From Bacillota bacterium (GTDB lineage: Bacteria; Vulcanimicrobiota; JAMDEM01): a stretch of 16,855 nucleotides of DNA. Position 1 is the stretch's first letter; each line of letters opens with the position of its first letter. A program made the translations under genes and the position numbers. Under the pieces are notes generated by a model. It did no database searches and had not been told where the DNA came from. It saw only the letters and a program-made list of their open reading frames with translations. The DNA lies in NCBI GenBank assembly GCA_023486985.1, contig JAMDEM010000115.1, positions 1 through 16,855 of the forward strand. Reading direction: 5' to 3'. Shown in pieces: positions 1 to 5,961 of this stretch.

Positions 1-30
1 ATGCGAGGGATGAAGTCCCAAAGCAATCTC
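1..30 (+). repeat. Partial dispersed repeat, family A (GAGATTGC...CTCGCAATGAC type)
   Basis: The window opens inside a short dispersed repeat whose ends read TGCGAGGGA and GCAATCTC. Its reverse complement starts GAGATTGC and ends CCCTCGCAT, matching the borders of two other copies in this window (1438-1473 and 1550-1607). A short stem GGGA/TCCC lies between the borders. I recall sequences of this border type as high-copy intergenic repeats in many environmental bacteria. The left end is cut by the window edge. Confidence 0.5.
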
Positions 31-67
31 AAAACGGGATTTCCCGCTTCGCCCATAATGATAAACT

Positions 68-96
68 TTGTAAGGTTATTCATAGGACGAGATACT
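68..96 (+). promoter_or_regulatory. Candidate sigma70-type promoter for the small barrel gene
   Basis: A -35-like TTGTAA (68-73) and a -10-like GATACT (91-96) are separated by 17 bases and lie upstream of the gene starting at 150. Both boxes are imperfect (two mismatches each from consensus), so this is a tentative assignment from spacing and position only. Confidence 0.3.
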
Positions 97-98
97 AG

Positions 99-128
99 TT
101 TATATACCTTTAAAAAGCGGTATATAAA
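99..128 (+). promoter_or_regulatory. Inverted repeat, possible operator or 5' UTR hairpin
   Basis: A perfect 10-bp inverted repeat (arms TTTATATACC at 99-108 and GGTATATAAA at 119-128, 10-base loop) sits just downstream of the candidate -10 box and just upstream of the ribosome binding site of the 150-449 gene. Its placement suits a repressor site or a leader hairpin. The arms are AT-rich, so chance is not excluded. Confidence 0.4.
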
Positions 129-133
129 TTACA

Positions 134-142
134 GAAGGAGGT
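134..142 (+). promoter_or_regulatory. Ribosome binding site that decides the start at 150
   Basis: A full Shine-Dalgarno sequence (GAAGGAGGTG) ends seven bases before ATG 150. The in-frame GTG at 141 is part of this ribosome binding site and so is not the initiation codon. Confidence 0.85.
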
Positions 143-149
143 GAACCGT

Positions 150-449
150 ATGTCAGTTGCATACATATTTGAGATAAGAGGTTTTACTCAGGAAAAGTAT
201 GACAAGGTTATTGAAGCATTGAATTTGAACCTCGGAGGGAAAGCACCTGCGGGTCAAATTCTGCATGTTGCAGGTCCTATGGAGGGCGGTTTCAGGGTGA
301 TTGATGTCTGGGAATCAGAGGAAGCAAAAAACAGGTTCTTTAACGAGCATCTGAATTCAGCGTTCAAGGAGGTTGGTCTTGAACTTCCCAGATATAAAAT
401 CACCTTTAAGGTTCACAATATCATGAAGTCACTTACACCGGTGACTTAA
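150..449 (+). CDS. Small dimeric alpha/beta-barrel (ABM-like) protein, function unknown
   Basis: A 99-residue soluble protein starting MSVAYIFEIRG. The pattern of a beta strand, a helix after FTQEKYD, a central HVAGPMEGGFRVIDVWES strand pair, a helix with FFNEH, and a final strand ending near VHN resembles small dimeric alpha/beta-barrel proteins (antibiotic-biosynthesis-monooxygenase-like fold). I recall similar uncharacterised stand-alone proteins with the HVAGP...GGxRVxDVWES core in Actinobacteria and other phyla. No catalytic role can be assigned. The start is fixed by the strong ribosome binding site. The gene is monocistronic and convergent with nfo, with a large hairpin between them. 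The last codons also contain a 7-bp inverted repeat (AAGTCAC/GTGACTT, 426-447). Confidence 0.8.
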   Translation: MSVAYIFEIRGFTQEKYDKVIEALNLNLGGKAPAGQILHVAGPMEGGFRVIDVWESEEAKNRFFNEHLNSAFKEVGLELPRYKITFKVHNIMKSLTPVT

Positions 450-470
450 TAGAGAATCGTATCGTTCAGG

Positions 471-511
471 AACAAATAACCTGGGAGCATTTAGCTGTCA
501 GGTTATTTGTT
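471..511. terminator. Probable bidirectional terminator between convergent genes
   Basis: A perfect 13-bp stem (AACAAATAACCTG at 471-483 and CAGGTTATTTGTT at 499-511) with a 15-base loop lies between the stop codons of the barrel gene (449) and nfo (557). AT-rich outer ends on both sides give weak U tracts in each direction. The position between convergent genes supports a terminator; no long T run follows. Confidence 0.65.
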
Positions 512-556
512 GAGGTGATATTGCAAGCCCGCCGGAAGTAATAGTGGAATTATTTG

Positions 557-1393
557 CTATATAACTGCCAGTTTTCTTATCACTTTAAGATTTCTTCTGT
601 CATCATCAATTGATTTTTTGGGAGTTTCAAGAATCATCGGAATACGTGCAAGTTCGGGAAGATTGAGCATTATTCTGAAACCTTCAAGTCCTATTCCGCC
701 TTTTCCTATGTCCTTATGCCTGTCAATTTTGGAGCCAAGAGCTGATGCAGAGTCATTGGCATGTATAAGATATAATTTTTCCATTCCAACATGATTTTTA
801 ATTATTTTAAGACATTCATTCCAGCCCTTCCTGCTTGAAAGATCAAACCCCCTGGCATAAGCGTGCGCTGTATCGAAACATAAACCCAGATTTTTTGACC
901 ATTTGCTTTTTTTAATAACCTGCCCGATGAATTCAAGCTCGCCCACATGCTTCCCGGCTCCTGAAGAATTCTCCAGAAGAAGGATGGTATTGTGCACTCC
1001 TGTTTCGGTGTATGCCCTGTCAATGGCATCAAGCAGGCGTTTTAAGGCTTCTTCTTTTTCACCGCTTCCCACATGGGTTACAAGAAATTGCGCTCCCAGA
1101 GCTTCTGCCCTCAGAAGGTCCTCGGCAAGTGCCTTGACTGACTTTTCATAGATTTCGTCATTTGCACTTGCAAGGTTAATAAGGTAAATGGAATGAAGAA
1201 CAAGAGGAGAGATTTTATGCATATTTAGAGATATTTTAATATCGGCGGTGGTTGCATGGTCGGCATAGGCAGGTTTCCATCCCCTCGGATTTTTGCTGAA
1301 AATCTGCACTGTATCGCAGTTTAATTCTTTTCTTGCATCAGTAAGGGCTTTAATGATTCCGCCCTTTAGAGGCATGTGAACGCCGAAAATCAT
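557..1393 (-). CDS. nfo: Endonuclease IV (AP endonuclease, family 2)
   Basis: A 278-residue enzyme that cleaves DNA 5' to abasic sites in base-excision repair using a trinuclear zinc centre in a TIM barrel. All nine metal ligands known from E. coli Nfo have equivalents: H67, H107, E141, D174, H177, H211, D224, H226 and E256. The family signatures GLCFDTAH (170-177), HANDS (211-215) and DRHxDIGKG (224-232) are intact. The length is normal for the family. It starts at ATG 1393 with MIFGVHMPLKGG, in line with homologues, although only a weak purine stretch precedes it. It is transcribed alone, towards the small barrel gene. Upstream is a repeat-filled spacer shared with the divergent helicase operon, so two DNA repair units diverge from this point. 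Confidence 0.96.
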   Translation of the reverse strand: MIFGVHMPLKGGIIKALTDARKELNCDTVQIFSKNPRGWKPAYADHATTADIKISLNMHKISPLVLHSIYLINLASANDEIYEKSVKALAEDLLRAEALGAQFLVTHVGSGEKEEALKRLLDAIDRAYTETGVHNTILLLENSSGAGKHVGELEFIGQVIKKSKWSKNLGLCFDTAHAYARGFDLSSRKGWNECLKIIKNHVGMEKLYLIHANDSASALGSKIDRHKDIGKGGIGLEGFRIMLNLPELARIPMILETPKKSIDDDRRNLKVIRKLAVI

Positions 1394-1437
1394 TATGAGC
1401 TTTTCTTTTAAGGGATGGGAAAATCCTTTTATAAAGC

Positions 1438-1473
1438 GAGATTGCCACGGCTGCTAAAACACCCTCGCTATGA
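1438..1473 (-). repeat. Dispersed repeat, family A
   Basis: Starts GAGATTGCCACGG and ends CCCTCGCTATGAC. These borders match the reverse complement of 1-30 and also the element at 1550-1607. The centre differs between copies, as expected for a border-conserved hairpin repeat with a variable core. Confidence 0.5.
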
Positions 1474-1549
1474 CAAAAATAATGGAAGAGGAAAAGGAAG
1501 CCTTAAAACGCCTGCTTGCTTAATAGCAGGTTGTTCCTGATTAAAAAAG

Positions 1550-1607
1550 CAGATTGCTTATCCACCCTTTTAGGGCAGGGACCCGGCTTCTGGCAGTCTC
1601 GCATGAC
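1550..1607 (-). repeat. Dispersed repeat, family A, longer core
   Basis: Starts CAGATTGCTTA and ends CTCGCATGAC, the same borders as at 1438-1473 but with a longer core that can fold on itself through CCC/GGG and CCGG-type pairs. It lies directly beside a family B hairpin. Confidence 0.4.
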
Positions 1608-1610
1608 AAT

Positions 1611-1633
1611 TGCAGGCAAGATGCCTGTGCTAC
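1611..1633 (-). repeat. Short hairpin repeat, family B (GTAGCACAGGC...GCCTG)
   Basis: Read on the minus strand this is GTAGCACAGGC, a 5-base loop, then GCCTGCA. It matches the full copy at 9523-9544 in its leading GTAGCACAGGC and in its GCCTG arm. The stem is CAGGC/GCCTG with loop AAGAT. Confidence 0.6.
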
Positions 1634-1681
1634 CAATGTTTGTGATGACAAATATGATGCAGTCTCATAAAGGTAATAAGA

Positions 1682-4648
1682 ATGCTGGAACAGATGAAGC
1701 TTGATTTTACTAAAATAACTCATGTTATTAGTGCCCCTGAAAAAGAAAACATCCTGCACGGTTTAACAGACGAGCAGGGTGAGGCTGTAACTTTTGGGGA
1801 TGGTCCTCTTCTTATTGTGGCGGGAGCGGGAACCGGCAAGACAACTGTAATAACCCGCAGGATAGCCCATCTTATTGCATCCAAAAAATGCAAAACAGAT
1901 GAGATTCTTGCCCTTACCTTCACCGACCGTGCCGCTAATGAAATGGAAGAAAGAGTTGACATACTTGTACCTTACGGCTATACAGATGTCTGGATAAGCA
2001 CTTTTCATGCTTTCGGCGACAGGATTTTAAGAGAGCACTGCCTTGAAATTGGATTTAATCCGGATTTCCGGGTGCTTTCAAGACCTGAACAGCTCATATT
2101 CCTGAGAGAACATCTTTTTGAGCTTCCCATGGAGTATTACAGGCCTCTTGGGGACCCAACCAGGTATCTTGACGCCCTGCTTGCGCTTTTCAGCCGCTCA
2201 AAAGATGAAGATATAAGCCCGGAAGAGTACCTTGCATATGCTCAAAAACTTGAAGAAGAATCAATGAAAAATCCGGAAGATGAGGCGTTAAAAGATATAG
2301 CGGAACAACAAAAAGAGATTGCCGTTACCTATGCAAAATACCAGGAATTGATGGCTAAAGCAGGATATATAGATTTCGGGGACCAGGTAAATCTTGTTCT
2401 TAAGCTTTTCAGAACCCGTCCGGCAATTCTTGATTATTACGGCAAAAAATTCAAATACATCCTTGTTGATGAATTTCAGGATACAAATTATGCACAGTTT
2501 GAAATGGTGAAGATGCTGGGCGGTGATTCCAGGAATATAACGGTTGTGGGAGATGACGATCAAAGCATCTATAAATTCAGAGGTGCTGCTATCAGCAACA
2601 TAATGAATTTTCAAAAAGTTTATTCTGATGCAAAACAAATAGTGCTTACCAGAAACTTCAGGTCCGGTCAGGCTTTGCTTGATACCGCCTACAAGCTTAT
2701 ATGCCATAACAACCCGGACAGGCTGGAAGTGAAAAACGGCATAGACAAAAAACTAAAATCAGTCCACGGTTCAGGAAAAGCAGTTGAACACCGTCATTTC
2801 GACAGCCTTTCGGCTGAGGCTGAAGGCGCGGCAGGGTTCGTTGAAGAGGCTGTTAAATCCGGCTTAAAATACGGGGAAATCGCCGTCCTTGTAAGGTCAA
2901 ACAGGGATGCGGATGAATATCTTCGCGCCTTAAATATGAAATCAATACCTTTCAGGTTCAGCGGAAGCCATGGCTTGTATTCAAGGGATGAAATAATTCT
3001 TTTAATATCATTCCTGCGTACCATCACTAATTTTGATGACAGTATAAGTTTATACCACCTTTCAAGTTCCGAGCTTTATAGTCTAAAGATTCAGGATATT
3101 GTTCTTTGCAATACCTATGCAAACCGGAAAAATATATCTCTTTACCATGTGATGAAGAATCTTGAAAAAACTGAGGAGCTTGAAGCTGTTACGCCTGCAG
3201 GCAGGTCAGAGATTGCAAAAATCATAGAGGATATTGAAAAATTTACTGAAATTTCAGGAGAGCTTTCCTGCGGAAGACTGCTTTATAAATTCATTATCGA
3301 AAGCGGCTATCTTTCAAGATTAAGCAAGTCAGGCAAAACGGCTGATGATGAAAAGATACAGAATATTGCAAAGTTTTTTGAAGGCATAAGAAGATTTGAA
3401 GTGGTAAGCGAATCCGACCGGGTGCCGCAGTTTGTAACACATCTTGATCTTCTTATCGCTGCCGGGGAAAATCCGCCGACCGCCGAAGTAGATATGGATG
3501 AAGACGCAGTGCATGTTCTTACCGTGCATAAGGCAAAAGGGCTTGAGTTTCCTGTTGTAATAATGGTGGGGCTTGTTGCCGATAAATTCCCGGTGAGAGG
3601 GAGAAAAGAACCAATTGAACTTCCAAACGGACTTGTGAAAGACATTCTGCCGTCCGGCGATTTTCATCTCCAGGAAGAAAGACGTCTTTTTTATGTGGGC
3701 ATGACCAGGGCAAAAGAAAAGCTTCTCCTTACCAGTGCAAGAGATTATGGAACAGCCAGGCCTCGTAAAATCAGTCCCTTTGTTCTTGAGGCTCTTGATA
3801 TTCCAAAAGCCGATATTGAAGTTTTTAAAACATCAGCCCTTGAGGCTTTAAAGAAATTTGCCATGCAGGCGGAAGGAGAGGATGCATTATCATCCATGCC
3901 GGAAGATAAGATTCTCACTCTTTCCAACCTGCAGATTGATGATTATCTTACCTGTCCCCTGAAGTACAAGTTTGTTCATATTTTAAGAGTGCCGGTTTTA
4001 AAGCATCACGCCGTGGTTTACGGCAAAGCGCTTCATGATGCGATTCTGGAATACCACAAAAGAAAGATGAAAAATGAGCCTGTTACACTGGATAATCTGG
4101 TTGAAGTATTTGAAAGATCATGGGTAAGTGAAGGCTTTATAACCAGGGAGCATGAGGAGAAAAGGCTTGAAGCAGGAAAAGCGGTACTTGAAAGATTTTT
4201 TGAAAAGGAAGAGGCGGAGGGGCTGAAGCCGTCTGCCGTCGAGAAAGAATTCAGCTTTTTGATTGAAAATAACAGAATTATCGGAAGATGGGACAGAATT
4301 GACGAGCGGGACGGAAAAGTCTTGATAATTGATTATAAGTCTTCCGATGTAAGAACTGCCCGTGAAGCAAACAAGAAAACCAAAGAAAGCCTCCAGCTTT
4401 CAATTTATGCCCTTGCTTACAAAAAAATAACCGGCAAAGTTGTTGACCGGGTGGAGCTTCATTTTCTTGAGTCGGGCGTTGCCGGAAAGGCGATAAAAAC
4501 TGAAAAAGACCTTGCAGAGTCGGAAGAGAAAATAAGGTTTGCAGCTTCAGGAATAAGGGCAAGAAAATATCAGGCACAGCCAGTATTCAATGCCTGTCCG
4601 TACTGTCCTTACCGGGAAATTTGCCCCCGCAAAGGCGGTGAGAAGTGA
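1682..4648 (+). CDS. UvrD/PcrA-type helicase fused to a RecB/Cas4-like nuclease with Fe-S cysteines
   Basis: A 988-residue superfamily 1A helicase-nuclease. Helicase motifs in order: Q motif LTDEQ (28-32), Walker A AGAGTGKT (47-54), Ia LTFTDRAANEM (78-88), motif II VDEFQD with D263/E264, motif III VVGDDDQSIYKFRG, motif IV LTRNFRSG, motif V TVHKAKGLEF (614-623), motif VI RRLFYVGMTRAK (667-678). The C-terminal domain has the RecB-like GKALHDAI helix, D871 in GRWDRID, the D884-Y885-K886 catalytic pair, and four cysteines (C758, C972, C975, C981) spaced like the AddB/Cas4 4Fe-4S nuclease cluster. It is therefore expected to unwind and resect DNA ends, like AddA/AdnA-type enzymes, in one chain. 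Start is ATG 1682 after a weak AAGG; ATG 1694 is an alternative. It overlaps the SbcD-like gene by one base (TGATG), implying translational coupling. Confidence 0.93.
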   Translation: MLEQMKLDFTKITHVISAPEKENILHGLTDEQGEAVTFGDGPLLIVAGAGTGKTTVITRRIAHLIASKKCKTDEILALTFTDRAANEMEERVDILVPYGYTDVWISTFHAFGDRILREHCLEIGFNPDFRVLSRPEQLIFLREHLFELPMEYYRPLGDPTRYLDALLALFSRSKDEDISPEEYLAYAQKLEEESMKNPEDEALKDIAEQQKEIAVTYAKYQELMAKAGYIDFGDQVNLVLKLFRTRPAILDYYGKKFKYILVDEFQDTNYAQFEMVKMLGGDSRNITVVGDDDQSIYKFRGAAISNIMNFQKVYSDAKQIVLTRNFRSGQALLDTAYKLICHNNPDRLEVKNGIDKKLKSVHGSGKAVEHRHFDSLSAEAEGAAGFVEEAVKSGLKYGEIAVLVRSNRDADEYLRALNMKSIPFRFSGSHGLYSRDEIILLISFLRTITNFDDSISLYHLSSSELYSLKIQDIVLCNTYANRKNISLYHVMKNLEKTEELEAVTPAGRSEIAKIIEDIEKFTEISGELSCGRLLYKFIIESGYLSRLSKSGKTADDEKIQNIAKFFEGIRRFEVVSESDRVPQFVTHLDLLIAAGENPPTAEVDMDEDAVHVLTVHKAKGLEFPVVIMVGLVADKFPVRGRKEPIELPNGLVKDILPSGDFHLQEERRLFYVGMTRAKEKLLLTSARDYGTARPRKISPFVLEALDIPKADIEVFKTSALEALKKFAMQAEGEDALSSMPEDKILTLSNLQIDDYLTCPLKYKFVHILRVPVLKHHAVVYGKALHDAILEYHKRKMKNEPVTLDNLVEVFERSWVSEGFITREHEEKRLEAGKAVLERFFEKEEAEGLKPSAVEKEFSFLIENNRIIGRWDRIDERDGKVLIIDYKSSDVRTAREANKKTKESLQLSIYALAYKKITGKVVDRVELHFLESGVAGKAIKTEKDLAESEEKIRFAASGIRARKYQAQPVFNACPYCPYREICPRKGGEK

Positions 4649-5961
4649 TGGCAGTGAAAATTCTGCACATGGCTGATATTCATCTTGACTGCGCTTTCAC
4701 TGGAAGCGGCTTCCCGCCCGAGCTTACGAGGAAGCTCAGGAGCAATTTAAAGTCAACCCTGGCAAAAATTTTTGAAATGGCAAGACAGGAGCAGGTTGAC
4801 ATAATTACAATCTGCGGAGACCTTTACGAATCAGAAAGAATATCGGCTGACACTTTCCGTTTTCTCAAGGATGAATTTTTAAAGCTTTCACCTGTTAAAA
4901 TTTTTATTGCGCCCGGGAACCATGACCCGTTTACGCCTTCATCAATTTACGCAGGGCTTGAAAAGGCAAATCTTTCAAATGTGCATATCTTTAAGGAGCC
5001 CCGCTTTGTCCCGGTTGAAATCAGCGAGGGAATTTACCTGTGGGGGTTTGCTCATCCGTCCCCTGATTACCGCGGGGAGCCTCTCAAGGAATTTAAAATA
5101 AACTACCCTGCAGCAAGACTGCAGGGTATCCCTTCGGGCAAGCTTGTTTTGCAGCAGGAGTTGCCTGAGAGGGTTGGGTTCTGTAATTCTGACCCTGAGC
5201 GAAGCGAAGGGGAAGAATCTCAATCCGAGATCCTTCGCGATGCTCAGGATGACTGCGGGGTATTTGATCGTAAAATAAACAATGAAGGATGCAACATTCT
5301 TCTTTTTCATGGTTCTGACACAAGAGCTGTACCTGATGGAAAGGCTGTGCATGCACCTTTTACATATGATGAGGTTGTCCAGGCAGGAGCATCAATCGCT
5401 CTTACCGGTCATTATCATAAAATGAGATGCGATTTGAAAAATAAGCCTTTGCTTATTTATCCCGGAAGCCCCGAACCTCTCGGTTTTGATGAATCAGGAG
5501 AGCATTTTGCAGTTGTTGTAAAGGTTGAAAAAAACGGGGAATCTTCAGCGGCGCCGGTAAAAACCAATATTATTAATTTTTCAACTGAAGAGATTGATAT
5601 AACCGGAATTTCAAGCAGTGCAGACGGTGCTCAAAAAATAAAAGATGCAGCCGGAAAATACGGGAGAACTGATATTGTAAGGGTAATCCTGAAAGGCAGA
5701 ATTGACCCTGAAATATCTATTGATACTGGAACCCTTTCTGACAATTTGAAGGGAGAAATTCTTTATCTCGCAGTTTTAGATAAAACGGAGCCTGCTTTTG
5801 ATTACGGGTCAATAGCTGAGGAGATAAACGTAAGGGGCGTCTTTGTAAAGAAAATTTTTACAGAGATGGAAAGTGCCGGTGAGAAAAGAAAAGAAGTGCT
5901 GGAGCAGGCATTAAAATTGGGACTTGAAGCGTTTGAGAAAAAGGAGATTATCCTCCCATGA
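4648..5961 (+). CDS. SbcD/Mre11-like (YhaO-type) phosphoesterase carrying a repeat-encoded insertion
   Basis: A 437-residue calcineurin-like phosphoesterase of the Mre11/SbcD/YhaO group, expected to be the nuclease partner of the ATPase encoded next. Metal motifs: ADIH (D10, H12), CGDLYE (D58), GNHD (N91-H92-D93), FHG (H221) and GHYH (H255, H257). Between the LKEFKIN strand and the NILLFHG strand lies a foreign block, residues about 153-211. It is encoded by a dispersed repeat and bounded by a repeated K-I-N tripeptide that corresponds to 10-bp direct repeats; deleting 59 codons restores a normal family length and spacing. The block sits in a loop between conserved motifs and leaves all metal ligands intact, so activity may survive. 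ATG 4648 overlaps the upstream stop codon; GTG 4645 is possible but less likely. Its stop overlaps the next start (ATGA). Confidence 0.92.
   Translation: MAVKILHMADIHLDCAFTGSGFPPELTRKLRSNLKSTLAKIFEMARQEQVDIITICGDLYESERISADTFRFLKDEFLKLSPVKIFIAPGNHDPFTPSSIYAGLEKANLSNVHIFKEPRFVPVEISEGIYLWGFAHPSPDYRGEPLKEFKINYPAARLQGIPSGKLVLQQELPERVGFCNSDPERSEGEESQSEILRDAQDDCGVFDRKINNEGCNILLFHGSDTRAVPDGKAVHAPFTYDEVVQAGASIALTGHYHKMRCDLKNKPLLIYPGSPEPLGFDESGEHFAVVVKVEKNGESSAAPVKTNIINFSTEEIDITGISSSADGAQKIKDAAGKYGRTDIVRVILKGRIDPEISIDTGTLSDNLKGEILYLAVLDKTEPAFDYGSIAEEINVRGVFVKKIFTEMESAGEKRKEVLEQALKLGLEAFEKKEIILP
5094..5280 (-). repeat. Gene-embedded palindromic repeat element, copy 1 (in the SbcD-like gene)
   Basis: Perfect 10-bp direct repeats TAAAATAAAC (5094-5103 and 5271-5280) bound a block whose unit length, 177 bp, equals 59 codons. 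Next to the left direct repeat is a perfect 10-bp hairpin (5104-5113 / 5119-5128, loop CAAGA). The stretch 5212-5264 is identical over 53 bases, on the opposite strand, to 11310-11362 in the subtilase gene. Both strands are open: the host gene uses one, and the other carries a long open frame that reads the same peptide type as copy 2. The direct repeats are either target-site duplications or the element's own terminal repeats. Confidence 0.85.

Larger units (their letters stand above)
1394..1681. other. Repeat-rich intergenic spacer between divergent repair genes
   Basis: No gene is seen in these 288 bases. They hold two family A repeats (1438-1473, 1550-1607), one family B hairpin (1613-1633, inverted) and a 6-bp stem CCTGCT/AGCAGG (1511-1516 and 1525-1530). 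Promoters for nfo (minus) and the helicase operon (plus) must lie here, but no convincing -35/-10 pair could be picked. Confidence 0.6.

Noticed and set aside
141..149. GTG 141 as the start of the small barrel gene
   Set aside because: It is part of the Shine-Dalgarno sequence serving ATG 150.
4975..5356. Two long minus-strand open frames opposite the SbcD-like gene
   Set aside because: They are mostly translation of the repeat element and its flanks; one contains the same peptide type as copy 2. No ribosome binding site or conserved domain supports a gene.
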